Source: Verminephrobacter eiseniae EF01-2 (GTDB lineage: Bacteria; Pseudomonadota; Gammaproteobacteria; Burkholderiales; Burkholderiaceae_C). Taken from it: a stretch of 64,000 nucleotides of DNA. The notes beneath the pieces are model-generated. The model had not been told where the DNA came from, ran no database searches, and was given only the letters and a program-made list of their open reading frames with translations. Position numbers and translations under genes: made by a program. The stretch lies in assembly GCF_000015565.1 (NCBI RefSeq), contig NC_008786.1, positions 496,001 to 560,000 on the forward strand, given 5' to 3'. Of the stretch, positions 27,501-36,074 are shown piece after piece; position 1 is the stretch's first letter, and each line of letters starts with the position of its first letter.

Positions 27501-30500
27501 CGCCCGCACCTGCGCCGTGCCGGCCACGGGCAGGTGCACGCTGGCGGCCAGCGGCAGCCGGGCCACGATCTGCCCGCCGGCATCGAGCACGCTCCAGCGC
27601 AACTGGGCGTCGCGGGCAAAGCTGCCGCGGTTGCTCACGGTGGCCGTGAACTGCGCCTGCTCGGCTTCGCGGTAGACCGGCTTGTCCGGGGCCACCGCAA
27701 TATCGAGCCGGCGCGCCAGGGCGTCCAGCGGGGCGCGCACCGTGTTGTTGCTGCGATCGAAGTCGGCAAAGCTGCCGTGGCCGCTGCCGTCATCGTCGGC
27801 CACGATCCACACGCTGTGCCCGGGGCTGATCTGGTGCAATGCCCGCGTCGGGGTGATGTCCAGGTCCAGGTACTCGTTGCTCGCCAGTTCCCGCCCGATC
27901 GTGGCCCGCCCGACCACGGCAGGCCGGCCCAGGGCCGGGTCTGCGTCGTAGATCAGCACCGCAGTGCCTGCCGGGACTTTGTAAGAGCCGGCATTGCCCA
28001 GGCGCACCGTGATCAGCGCGGCGCCCGAATCAGCCCCGGGGTCGGTCACGCGCACGAAGCCTGCGGTCAGATCGGCCACGGCGCGCGGGTCGCCGTCGGT
28101 GCGGCGGTTCAAGCGGAAAGTGTTTTGCGCCTGCCAACTGGCGACCGGCTGGCGCGCAACGCTCAGGTCGTCGTTGATATTGGTGATGCTGTAGTCGTAC
28201 TGGTTCCAGACGCTGCGGGTGGCCACCCAGGCATTGTCGACATCCCGATAGACGACGATCCCGCCTTGGGCGCCGGCATCACCGGGCACCACCAGATCGG
28301 CATGGCCGTCGCCGTCGACATCGGCCACCAGGGGATATTCCGCGCCCGTCGAGGAACTGCTGTCGGTGTGCAACAGCACCTGTCCGGTGGCGCCGTCGAA
28401 TATCCGCAGCGTGCCTTGGTCGCGGTAGATGACCTCGACCCGGCCATCCCCGTCGAAGTCAAAGGCGGTGGAGCCGGTATTGGCCGATGCGTCATAAATC
28501 CGGGTGCGCCACAGCAGCGAGCCGTCGGCCCGGAATACCGAGTAATGGGAAGCGCCGGCGACACCGATGTCGGGCACGCCATCGCCGTCGAAGTCTGCCA
28601 CCGTGGGCGCGCCACCTGCGCCGCTGGCCAGCGCTACCGGGCCCCACAGGGCTTGGCCTCGATGGTCCATCAGCCAGACGTTGCCGGCGTGGACCACGAC
28701 GATTTCCGGATGCGGGTCGCCGTTGAAATTCGCGATGGCCGTCGTGAACACCGACCTGCCCGGCAACACGCCGGGCCACAGCAAGGTGCCATCGCTGTCG
28801 TAGGCCGCCGTGCCGCACAGGATTTGCTGGCCTGCGCGGCCGGGATCGAGATCGATCGCATAGGCGCCACTTTCATGATGGCAGCCTGCCAGCGTCGATT
28901 TGAGCGCGCCGGTATGGGAGTAGACCTCGTTGCCCAGCAAGACCTCGGGGTGGCCGTCAGCGTCGATGTCGGCGACCGACACCGGAATCGGTATGGCCCC
29001 CGGCACCTGCCATCGGATCTGGCCCGTCGCGGACAGCACGATGATGCCGCCGGAGTGCTTGATGCCAATGATCTCCGGCTGCCCGTCGCCGTCCAGATCG
29101 GCCAGTGCCAAGCCGGTTTGGGAAACCACCCCGCCAAACAGGGAGGTCGGTACGGTCAACACCTCCTGGCCCGTCGCGCCGTCGATGGCGTGAAGGGTCG
29201 ATGCACTGAAGTAGCTGCCGCTGTAGTTGGTGAACACGATGCGCGGGGTATCGCGCTGGTCGATGCGACCGTCGCCGTTGGTGTCGTGGATACGGCCGAC
29301 CACCGGAGACATCATCACGCTGCCCGGCCAGCGGTAGGCCTTCTTCAGTGCGAATCGGCTGCGCACGGGAATGACGATTTCGTCCTGAGCCGTGCTGCGC
29401 GTGTTGTTGCTTTTGCTGGCTTCGGCCAGTTGCGCATTGGCATCGAGCAGCACATGGATCGGCGCATCCCTGAAGGGCAGTTGTCCGGCCACCTCCAACT
29501 CCAAGCCGACGCTCTGGTTCGGCGCCAGCGCCGTGGGCAGGGTTGCCGTGCCCAGCACGGTGTCATCGGCCGCGTCGAACCGGCCATTGGCGTTGACATC
29601 GCTGAACGCCAGCAGCGCCACATTGCCGGGGGCGCTGTGTTTGCCGACGTTGGCCAGTTGCAGCGCGATGGTGCCGCTCAGCCGCAGGCTTTGCGGGTCG
29701 GTGACTGCCGTGGCGCGCCGGACCGCCTGGATGGCCAGGTCCGGCAGCAGCTGCTCCACCTGGGGCGGGCGCAATCTGATCTGCCCCACATCCAGGTTTT
29801 GCATCGGCCCGAGCGCATAGTGCAGGCTGGCGCTTTGGTAGCCGCTCGCCGCCACGTCCAGTTGGACGCTGGCCCCGTCCAGGCCCGCTTGGCTGAACCG
29901 GCCATCGGCGCCGGTTTGCAGCGCCAATGCAGCGCCTTGCTCGGGCCTGAGAATCAGCGCGGCCCCTGCGATGGGCCGGTTGGTGCCCGCATCCATGACG
30001 ATGCCGCCAAGTGTGGCGCTGTTGGCATGGGCCGGCGTCTGGCGGCTGGCGTAGAGCCGGGGCGAGTAGTCCAGCGCCGTCGAGCGCAGGTCGCTGCACA
30101 GGATATGCGTGCGCGCTTGTGCCAGGTCGTGTCCGGCCAGGCTGGCGCTGATGGTGACCGCCCCGCTGGTCAGGCCGCTGATCCTGTAGCGCCCATTGGC
30201 GTCGGTCATGGCGCTGTGGCCGCCCGTGATCGTCACTTGCACCCCCGCCAGCGGTTGTTCGCTGGCCGCCCCGAGGATGCGGCCCTGCACGCTGCATTCG
30301 ATGCGCCGGCCCGGATGGCCGGGATGGTCCGGATCGACCGGCGCAGCAATCAGCAATGGGGAAAAGTGGGCCACCTGGCCCGCCTGCACCGTGGCGCTGC
30401 CGCTCGCGTCCAGATAGCCCGCCTTGCTGGCCGTCAGGCGCAATGTGCCGGGCGCCACATTGGCAATCAGGTAGCTGCCATCTGCCGCCGTGATCGCGCT

Positions 30501-31871
30501 CAGGTTCTGGCCTTGGAGCACCACGGTGACGCCCGCCAGCGGGGCGTTGCCGTCTTGCGCCCTGGCAATGCCGCTGACCGTGGCGCTGCGGGTGTCCGGG
30601 CGCACCAGCATCTGTATGCTGCCCGCATCGCTGACCTGGCCCGCCACCAGGGTCAGACTCAGGGAGACGGTGCTGTAGCCCGTGGCGCTGGCTTGCAGTT
30701 GGTAGGCGCCAGGATACAGGCCCTGGATGCTGATCTGTCCGCTGCGGTCAGTGCTTGCATCGATGGCACTGGGGCCGGTGCCGCTCAGGGTCACCCCGGG
30801 GATGGCGATGCCTGTGCGGGCATCGACGAATTGGAGCCTGATGCCCGCTTGTGTCGGGTTCAGCGGGGTTTGGCCGGCCGCGTGCAGTGCGCGCAGCGCG
30901 AGCGCGGTCACGTAGGGATCGCCGGCCCAGGAGCCGTCCGGGTTTTGCGCGCCGGCAAGGTAGCCGTGCACCGATGCCGCGATGGCCGGGTCGCTGCCGG
31001 TGTAGGGCTGCACGGCCTCGAAGACCAGGGCCGTCATGGCCAGGTCCGAGGCCCAGCGGCCGCTCGGCTCGCGTTGGGCCAGCAGGTAGCTGGCCGCTCG
31101 TGTGGCGATGGTTGCGGCGTTGGCTGAACCGGTGGCGGCGTCTTTGAGCCCCAGCAAGATGCTGGCCGTGGTCATCAACTCGGCGCCCGGGCCTTGCGCG
31201 AAGCTGCCATCGGGGTGTTGCCGTGTGCGCAGCCAGGCGATGGTGTCGGCCAGTTCGGCGGGTGTCAGGCTTTGCCATTGGCTATGCAATGCCCATCCGG
31301 TGTCGAGCAAGCTGGCGCCCCCGTCTGTCCCGGTCTGACCCGGGTAGGCGCTGTAGCCGCCGCCGGCAACGCTGCGCTCGGCCAGGCCCGCGTTGGCAAT
31401 CGAGCCGAGCAGCCTGTGCAAGTGGCTCTGGCAGACCAGCGCTTGGGTGCTGGTGGAGGCATCGGACGGCAAGGTGCTTGTCAGTGTCACCACGGCGGGG
31501 CTGCTGCCTGACAGGCGCAGCAGGGTTTTAGCGGTTTCGCAACGGGCTTGGGTCGGCGCCACCAGCGCCGAGGCGCGGCTGAGTTGGCCGTCGCTCAGGA
31601 TTTGGCTTTGCAGCCAGGCCAGGCCCGAGCCGATCGGGTCGGTGGCTCCCAGGGCGGCGCAGGGCAGTGACAGGACCGGTAGCAGCAGCAGGGCGGTGAT
31701 GATGGTGGTGGTTTGGAGCCGGCCCAAGACCTGGGCGGCCAAAACGCGCAGGGCTGGCCAGGCTGGCTGCGCGGGGCTGCGCTGACCCGTCACTGGGGGC
31801 GCGTTGTGGTCGCTGGCAGGACGGGTCTGCCGGCTTGGCGCACAGCTTGATTCACAAACCGACCCATTCAT
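24570..31871 (-). CDS. Giant exported multidomain protein (cyclase-like, FG-GAP, CARDB repeats)
   Basis: About 2433 residues from the ATG giving MNGSVCES. A hydrophobic export segment lies near 55-78 (IITALLLLPVLSLPCAALGA). Then come squalene-cyclase-like alpha repeats with Q.PDGSW motifs (about 190-330); four carboxypeptidase-regulatory-like beta domains (345-690); a CARDB domain ending SKSNNTRS (710-830); FG-GAP/VCBS repeats with DLDGDG, DIDADG and DVDGDG calcium-loop motifs (850-1230); another CARDB and several Ig-like domains (1265-1850); a Rossmann-like block starting PRLLMLLSCSP (1860-2070); and helices to the end. It looks like a surface or secreted scaffold. Its partner follows 9 nt later. 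Function unknown. Confidence 0.75.
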   Translation of the reverse strand: MNGSVCESSCAPSRQTRPASDHNAPPVTGQRSPAQPAWPALRVLAAQVLGRLQTTTIITALLLLPVLSLPCAALGATDPIGSGLAWLQSQILSDGQLSRASALVAPTQARCETAKTLLRLSGSSPAVVTLTSTLPSDASTSTQALVCQSHLHRLLGSIANAGLAERSVAGGGYSAYPGQTGTDGGASLLDTGWALHSQWQSLTPAELADTIAWLRTRQHPDGSFAQGPGAELMTTASILLGLKDAATGSANAATIATRAASYLLAQREPSGRWASDLAMTALVFEAVQPYTGSDPAIAASVHGYLAGAQNPDGSWAGDPYVTALALRALHAAGQTPLNPTQAGIRLQFVDARTGIAIPGVTLSGTGPSAIDASTDRSGQISIQGLYPGAYQLQASATGYSTVSLSLTLVAGQVSDAGSIQMLVRPDTRSATVSGIARAQDGNAPLAGVTVVLQGQNLSAITAADGSYLIANVAPGTLRLTASKAGYLDASGSATVQAGQVAHFSPLLIAAPVDPDHPGHPGRRIECSVQGRILGAASEQPLAGVQVTITGGHSAMTDANGRYRISGLTSGAVTISASLAGHDLAQARTHILCSDLRSTALDYSPRLYASRQTPAHANSATLGGIVMDAGTNRPIAGAALILRPEQGAALALQTGADGRFSQAGLDGASVQLDVAASGYQSASLHYALGPMQNLDVGQIRLRPPQVEQLLPDLAIQAVRRATAVTDPQSLRLSGTIALQLANVGKHSAPGNVALLAFSDVNANGRFDAADDTVLGTATLPTALAPNQSVGLELEVAGQLPFRDAPIHVLLDANAQLAEASKSNNTRSTAQDEIVIPVRSRFALKKAYRWPGSVMMSPVVGRIHDTNGDGRIDQRDTPRIVFTNYSGSYFSASTLHAIDGATGQEVLTVPTSLFGGVVSQTGLALADLDGDGQPEIIGIKHSGGIIVLSATGQIRWQVPGAIPIPVSVADIDADGHPEVLLGNEVYSHTGALKSTLAGCHHESGAYAIDLDPGRAGQQILCGTAAYDSDGTLLWPGVLPGRSVFTTAIANFNGDPHPEIVVVHAGNVWLMDHRGQALWGPVALASGAGGAPTVADFDGDGVPDIGVAGASHYSVFRADGSLLWRTRIYDASANTGSTAFDFDGDGRVEVIYRDQGTLRIFDGATGQVLLHTDSSSSTGAEYPLVADVDGDGHADLVVPGDAGAQGGIVVYRDVDNAWVATRSVWNQYDYSITNINDDLSVARQPVASWQAQNTFRLNRRTDGDPRAVADLTAGFVRVTDPGADSGAALITVRLGNAGSYKVPAGTAVLIYDADPALGRPAVVGRATIGRELASNEYLDLDITPTRALHQISPGHSVWIVADDDGSGHGSFADFDRSNNTVRAPLDALARRLDIAVAPDKPVYREAEQAQFTATVSNRGSFARDAQLRWSVLDAGGQIVARLPLAASVHLPVAGTAQVRASWPAAGTLAGVLAGPYQIEAELIDPQGQAYASALAPWAVDSSQARQIFARISTDRSSYSAAERVQISSQIGNLTSNTMLSDLLAVTELLDAGGQVVRQYAQNLPQLPPAARRQYDYTLPASGLAAGSYSARLRVSAAANAAAPLAEHSTGLRVLDSSQSGVGITGQLQARPASAAPGQSVTLSLALRNAGNAALHHSTVRVRVLDPASGQVLGSFARTDFALARGASQSLSWEWVATNGAAAAGSTALAAATIELRPGQEIPLSQTPIALTAPALQPLTGTVSASPRSVPGGTAVQLLYAAHNPNPGPVPASLTLSIRPTDGTDTGAVAQWPMEHHFGAHTGLTGNQSWTPDGPIGSSYTVTWSAATAASGSPVGTVLASDTFTVSAAPAAAAPVSVQARAGSLPRLLMLLSCSPSADDNLAPSPACDEFKAQAVRGYFAQRGIEASVVTSRAEFVTAMRCGNYGIFAISGGTHKLTDTSVKELREAIERGAGLWLDGAPHARDRILHQVAGIERQSILDSDAPVASFVGDLFPPGGINTIGKPALIALHGGTVQARFGTAPAIVSRSVGQGRSLAFALNLATMLGQPQASADALLADLVQRSLAYLSPRAPNSGVPGAPQSLVTDIRNDGPRPASVSVQALLPAGVDLLGQHPASDPPRSMPGGGTRIDWRLTLPPGQVVSLVVQVGSHSPGQYDIPLQVQADASNQSLTHRLHIATPAALALDATQALALLQAPASTGAAAVHAARSAAARASDLMALARYADSRFAWLEAADAVRSIPEPDSSATAAARQAIAVALQAAQRQLCRQWACLSGALGFTVNGQRSHAVPLAGHVEGSRTVYNQCPQPFEGIAVTSQWIDRRTGVGVQYLSDTLSLAGDSQHRRANVWQADGWHSDIIDVILTAQWPTADELLFLDRSALQIAARPPGPGRPKPKPQLCLRSGPAQPGATQPHCQGPGPAPAPAAPAAPGRTASPD

Positions 31872-32073
31872 GATGTCTTGTTGGCTGGCCTTGGGCAATG
31901 TCTGCCGGGGGATCGATGCGGCAGGAACGGTGGCAACTCCCTCGGGCCAGCGCAGTATATCCAAATGTGTCTTGTGGTATGAAATTGTTGCCAAAATTTT
32001 TCCCGCGCCCGTGCAACATCTCCGGTCAGGGGGTGTGCACGGTTTGGGATGCGGAAAGCAACGGCGGGGATGT
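31872..32073 (-). repeat. Leader region of the giant gene, duplicated at 13948-14150
   Basis: Near-identical to 13948-14150, ending at the single AACGGCGGGGATG unit. It marks the upstream limit of the locus duplication. From there to the terminator at 32352 I see no gene; a plus-strand open frame across it has no recognisable sequence. Confidence 0.7.
31954..31959 (-). promoter_or_regulatory. Possible -10 box for the giant gene operon
   Basis: TATACT on the minus strand, 83 nt before the chosen ATG and conserved in the duplicated leader at 14031-14036. No good -35 box is visible, so this is tentative. Confidence 0.3.
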
Positions 32074-32351
32074 TGCAGGCAAGCAGCAACCTTGGCGGCC
32101 AGTCCTGCCCGGGTCGTCTGCGTGGGGCATGTTCTGCAACGAACGAGGGCCGAAAACCCGCGTCATTGCCGGGGGCTGTGCGACAGCCGTCCTTTGCAGA
32201 AACAGGCAATGGGCGGCACAGGGAACGGGAGAGCGCCCCCCCAAGCGCCCCACGCCCCAATGCGTGGCCGCCTTGGCCAGCGGCGCCCGTCGCGCCATGG
32301 GCGAAACCCGCGCCAACGCAGGGGGACAGGGGGCTATGGGGAAAGAGGAAG

Positions 32352-32380
32352 AAAAAAACCAACCGGCAAGGGTTGGTTTT
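32352..32380 (-). terminator. Rho-independent terminator of the tRNA-Met gene
   Basis: On the minus strand AACCAACC, a 6-nt loop and GGTTGGTT form an 8-bp stem followed by a run of T. It lies 4 nt beyond the tRNA 3' CCA. Confidence 0.85.
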
Positions 32381-32384
32381 GGGA

Positions 32385-32461
32385 TGGTGGTGGTAGGTGG
32401 ACTTGAACCACCGACATCAGCATTATGAATGCTGCGCTCTAACCAACTGAGCTATACCACC
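32385..32461 (-). tRNA. tRNA-Met (CAT)
   Basis: A 77-nt cloverleaf beginning GGTGGTATAGCTCAG, with anticodon stem CAGCA/TGCTG around the loop TTCATAA (anticodon CAT), a T arm GGTTCAAGTCC, acceptor TACCACC, discriminator A and an encoded CCA. The 5' end is not the initiator type (first base pairs). It could be elongator Met or, if modified, Ile2; the sequence alone favours Met. A TATACT -10 box sits at 32471-32476, 9 nt before the 5' end. Confidence 0.93.
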
Positions 32462-32486
32462 GTCGGGCGACAGTATAGAACAGGAT

Positions 32487-33266
32487 TTACTGGTGCGTGA
32501 AGTGCGCTGGCCGTTTGTTCACGAAGGCGTCCATTCCCTCCTTCTGGTCGTGGGTTGCGAACAGCGCGTGGAACAGGCGGCGCTCAAACATCAGGCCATC
32601 GGACAATGTGCCTTCGAAGGCGCGATTGACCGATTCCTTGGCAGCCATCACGGCAATCCGGGACAAGCCGGCGATGCCTAGCGCTGCGCCCAGCGCTTCG
32701 TCCATCAGTTGCCCGTAAGCCACGACGCGGCTGACCAGGCCGATGCGCTCGGCTTCGGCGGCGTCTATCATGCGGCCGGTCAATGCCATGTCCATGGCCT
32801 TGGACTTGCCCACGGCGCGGGGCAGGCGCTGGGTTCCCCCGGCGCCGGGAATCACGCCGAGCTTGATCTCGGGCTGGCCAAACCGGGCGTTGTCCGCCGC
32901 AATGATGAAGTCGCACATCATCGCCAGTTCACAGCCGCCGCCCAGTGCAAAACCGCTGACGGCGGCAATCACGGGTTTGCGGATGGCGCGGATGGTTTCC
33001 CAGTTGCGGGTGATGTAGTCGCCCTTGTAGGCGTCGGCAAAGCTGTACTTGGCCATCGCGCCGATGTCGGCGCCGGCGGCAAAGGCTTTTTCGCTGCCGG
33101 TGATGATCATGCAGCCTATTTTTTCGTCTGCATCCCAGGCTTTCAGCGCCGCGCCCAGTTCGTTCATCAACAGGTCGTTCAGCGCATTGAGTTGTTTGGG
33201 GCGATCGAGCGTAATGACGCCGACTTGGTCCGCCTCGACGCGGACCGCGATGGTTTCGTAAGCCAT
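32487..33266 (-). CDS. Enoyl-CoA hydratase (crotonase family)
   Basis: A 259-residue crotonase that hydrates 2-trans-enoyl-CoA in beta-oxidation. The oxyanion-hole motif AAGADI and the two catalytic Glu positions, [11 protein letters not shown] and [19 protein letters not shown], are present, which argues for a true hydratase. Start ATG at 33266 has AGGAG 6 nt upstream; a longer frame upstream is not conserved. It stands alone between the tRNA and an opposing-spaced peptidase gene. Close in type to PaaF/EchA short-chain hydratases. Confidence 0.92.
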   Translation of the reverse strand: MAYETIAVRVEADQVGVITLDRPKQLNALNDLLMNELGAALKAWDADEKIGCMIITGSEKAFAAGADIGAMAKYSFADAYKGDYITRNWETIRAIRKPVIAAVSGFALGGGCELAMMCDFIIAADNARFGQPEIKLGVIPGAGGTQRLPRAVGKSKAMDMALTGRMIDAAEAERIGLVSRVVAYGQLMDEALGAALGIAGLSRIAVMAAKESVNRAFEGTLSDGLMFERRLFHALFATHDQKEGMDAFVNKRPAHFTHQ

Positions 33267-33417
33267 GAAATCTCCTGGGTTGCTTTGTGGGTGGTGACGG
33301 GTGGTGGCGACAGCCGAGGAAATATACCCAAGCCGGCCTTGGCAACGGTCACGATCCACACACCAGGGCCACAGGCGACATCGGGGGATGGTGCAGGCCA
33401 TGCGGCACGGGGGTGCC

Positions 33418-35196
33418 TCACCCCATCCAGCGCCCCAGCGCCACCGTGTCGGTCGCGGACAGGCTGACCGTATCCGGCGCGGCAGCCCGGCGGTTCGGCT
33501 GGCGCGGTAGTTCCAAAGGCAGTTGCAGCAAGCGCCCGTCCCGCGCCACCAGTGCCGTCAGCGCAGTGCCGCTGCCCAGGTAGAGCGCCATCTCATCGAG
33601 TTGGCGGATACGCCATCCCTGGCCCTGCACTTGCACGCCCAGCCATTCGTCCCCGGCAGCCAGGCCCGCCTTTTCCGCCGCGCCACCACGCAGCACCGAC
33701 TTGATGTGCAGGCCATGGTTTTCCGTCACGCGCAGGCCCAGTCGCTGGGCCCACTGCGGGGGTTCGGCCTTCAGGCTGACGCCATGGGCGGCCAGCAGAT
33801 CGGCCAGGGGCAGTTCGGCGGTGCTGTGCACCCATTGCGCCAGTTCTTCGTCGAACGGGCGCCCGGCAAGGGTGTGCAGCAGCGCGCACAGGTCGGCTTG
33901 CGTGATCGGGCCGCCGGCGCTGCGCGCCCACAGCGCGCGCATCACCTCGTCGAGCGTGGTCCGGCCTTCGCGGCGCAGCGTGAGGTCCAGACACAGGGCC
34001 ACCAACGCGCCCTTGGTGTAGTAACTGACCGTGGCGTTGGCGGTGTTCTCGTCCTGGCGGTAATACTTCACCCAGGCGTCAAAGCTGGCCTGGGCGACGG
34101 TTTGCAATGTCCGCCCCGGGGTTTGCAGCAGTTGGTTGATGGCCTTGCCGAGCAGTCTGAGGTAGGTGGCGTCGTCGATCAGCCCGGCCCGGCGCAGCAG
34201 CAAGTCGTCGTAATAGCTGGTAAAGCCCTCGAAGAACCACAGCAGCTCGGTGTAGTTCTCCCGGCTGTAGTCGTAGCTGGCGAATTCGGCCGGGCGCAGG
34301 CGTTTGACGTTCCATGTATGGAAGTACTCGTGGCTGATCAGCCTCAGCAGCGTGGTGTAGCCTTCGCTGGCCCGGCTTTCTTGCCGGCGCGGCAGGTCAG
34401 CCCGGCCACAGGTCAGCGCGCTGCAATTGCGGTGCTCCAACCCCCCGTAACCTTCGGCCACGGCATGGAGCATGAACAGATAGCGCCGGTGCGGTGCGGC
34501 GCCTCGTGGACCATGCCAGAAGCGGATGGCGGTTTCGCAAATCTTGCGCGTGTCGGCCAGCAGCCGCTGGCCGTCAAAAGCCGGTGTCGCACCTGACACC
34601 AGCATCTGATGGGGTATGCCGCAGGCTTTGAAACGACCGACCCAGAAGATGCCCAACTCCACCGGGCAGTCGATCAGTTCGTCATAGTCTGCGGCCGCGT
34701 ACCGGCCAAAGCCCCGGGGGTCGGTGGCAATGGCTTCGAGCGCCGTGGCCACCGACCATTGTGCGGTGGCGGAGGTGCCGGCGATGTCCAATGTATGGCG
34801 CTGCTTTTCCTGACCGTGCACCCGAAGGCACAGGCTGCTGCCGTTGAAGAAACCGCGGTCTGCATCCAGCCATGCGCTGCGCACCGAGCGGTCGTAGGCG
34901 CACACGGCATAGGTCAGTTCCAGCGGACTGCCGGGGGTGCAGTCGATCTGCCAGCGGTGCTTGTCCAACTGGGTCAGCGCGACCTCATGCCGGCCCTGTC
35001 TGGCCTTGAGCGCCTGCAAGTTCCTGGAGAACTCGCGGATCAGGTAACTGCCCGGTATCCACACCGGCAACGACAGTTCCTGCCCCGCCGCGGGGCGGGC
35101 CACTGTCAGCGCGACGGTAAACAGATGGGCGTGCAGGTCGGCCGGCGCGATGCGGTAGTGGACATCTGCGGCTTGGGCTTTGCTCGGTGATGACAT
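33418..35196 (-). CDS. M61 family metallopeptidase with PDZ domain
   Basis: A 592-residue glycyl-aminopeptidase-like protein. N-terminal beta domain ([19 protein letters not shown]), a zinc site [14 protein letters not shown] with the downstream Glu in [15 protein letters not shown], helices to about 470 and a C-terminal PDZ-like domain ([34 protein letters not shown]). No clear signal peptide from the MSSPS start, so cytoplasmic by this model. The dsbC-like gene lies 31 nt upstream, which suggests one transcript. Confidence 0.9.
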   Translation of the reverse strand: MSSPSKAQAADVHYRIAPADLHAHLFTVALTVARPAAGQELSLPVWIPGSYLIREFSRNLQALKARQGRHEVALTQLDKHRWQIDCTPGSPLELTYAVCAYDRSVRSAWLDADRGFFNGSSLCLRVHGQEKQRHTLDIAGTSATAQWSVATALEAIATDPRGFGRYAAADYDELIDCPVELGIFWVGRFKACGIPHQMLVSGATPAFDGQRLLADTRKICETAIRFWHGPRGAAPHRRYLFMLHAVAEGYGGLEHRNCSALTCGRADLPRRQESRASEGYTTLLRLISHEYFHTWNVKRLRPAEFASYDYSRENYTELLWFFEGFTSYYDDLLLRRAGLIDDATYLRLLGKAINQLLQTPGRTLQTVAQASFDAWVKYYRQDENTANATVSYYTKGALVALCLDLTLRREGRTTLDEVMRALWARSAGGPITQADLCALLHTLAGRPFDEELAQWVHSTAELPLADLLAAHGVSLKAEPPQWAQRLGLRVTENHGLHIKSVLRGGAAEKAGLAAGDEWLGVQVQGQGWRIRQLDEMALYLGSGTALTALVARDGRLLQLPLELPRQPNRRAAAPDTVSLSATDTVALGRWMG

Positions 35197-35227
35197 AGGG
35201 GTATGGGCGCTGGCAGCAGCACCAGGC

Positions 35228-35968
35228 TCAGGGGGTGCTTGGGGATTTGCCGCCGGCCGCCTCGGCCAGGCGCTTTTCCACTTCCTGTGCGTCAAGCGCT
35301 CCCGGCACGCGGCTGCCATTGGCGAAGATCATCGTGGGCGTGCCGGTGATTTTGTGCTTTGCCCCGAATGCCAGGTTGCGCTGCAAGGCACTGGTGTCGC
35401 AATCGGCCGCAGCGGCGGGTTTGTTGCGCAGCATCTGGTCTTGCCAGGCGCCGGCCTTGTCCTTGGCGCACCAGATGTTGCGCGACTTCTGCGTCGAATC
35501 GTCGTTCAGGATCGGGTACAGGAAAAGGTACACGGTGATGTCGTTCACCTGCTGCAGGCTGCGTTCCAAGAGCTTGCAGTAGCCGCAATTGGGGTCTTCG
35601 AAAATCGCTAACCGGCGTCTGCCGTCGCCGCGCACGATGGTCACCGCATCCTTGAGCGGCAGGGTGGAAAAATCCACCGCCAGCAGTTTGTTGACGCGCT
35701 CTTGTGTCAGATTGCGCCGCGACTTGGCATCGATCAGATTGCCATGAAGCACATAGTCGCCCTTGGCGTCGGTGTAGTACAGGTCGGTGCCGATGCGCAC
35801 CTCGTACAGCCCGACCAACGGGGTGGCCCGCACTTCATCGATCTTCTCCAACTTCGGAAAGCGCTCGGCAAGCGCTTGGCGGATTTGCGCTTCCTGCGCG
35901 TTGGCGCTCAGGCTCAGGGCCAGGGTGATGGCAGCGGCGGTGGTCAGCAAGGCGGTGGTCAGTTTCAT
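35228..35968 (-). CDS. dsbC: Thiol:disulfide interchange protein DsbC
   Basis: A 246-residue periplasmic disulfide isomerase. Signal peptide with cleavage after ANAQ, DsbC N-terminal dimerisation domain (about 25-95, VGLYEVRIGTDLYYTDAKGDYVLHGNLIDA) and a thioredoxin-fold domain with the active site CGYC and the cis-Pro segment GTPTMIFANG. A TTG five codons upstream is possible, but ATG at 35968 gives the better signal peptide. A second Cys pair (WCAKDK, DCDTS) is as in E. coli DsbC. Confidence 0.93.
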   Translation of the reverse strand: MKLTTALLTTAAAITLALSLSANAQEAQIRQALAERFPKLEKIDEVRATPLVGLYEVRIGTDLYYTDAKGDYVLHGNLIDAKSRRNLTQERVNKLLAVDFSTLPLKDAVTIVRGDGRRRLAIFEDPNCGYCKLLERSLQQVNDITVYLFLYPILNDDSTQKSRNIWCAKDKAGAWQDQMLRNKPAAAADCDTSALQRNLAFGAKHKITGTPTMIFANGSRVPGALDAQEVEKRLAEAAGGKSPSTP

Positions 35969-36074
35969 GGTGTTTTGGTTCAATCATTGGCGCCGACCGC
36001 GCCAGGGTGCGGTCGGCGCATCGGCACCCCAAGGTGCGGTCCTTGCTCGTGCACTGCGTGCAGCCAAGTGCTTT

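Noticed and set aside
24786..31127. A 2113-codon plus-strand open frame opposite the giant gene
   Set aside because: Antisense shadow of a GC-rich gene. Composition is Gly/Ala/Arg-rich without domains, while the minus strand shows clear domain order.
2388..32075. Integrated prophage
   Set aside because: No integrase, capsid, terminase or tail genes and no attachment repeats at the tRNA. The tRNA is close to the island but its 3' end is not duplicated.
32074..32350. Plus-strand gene upstream of the tRNA
   Set aside because: Open frames exist in three phases, typical of GC-rich noncoding DNA, and none shows a family motif.
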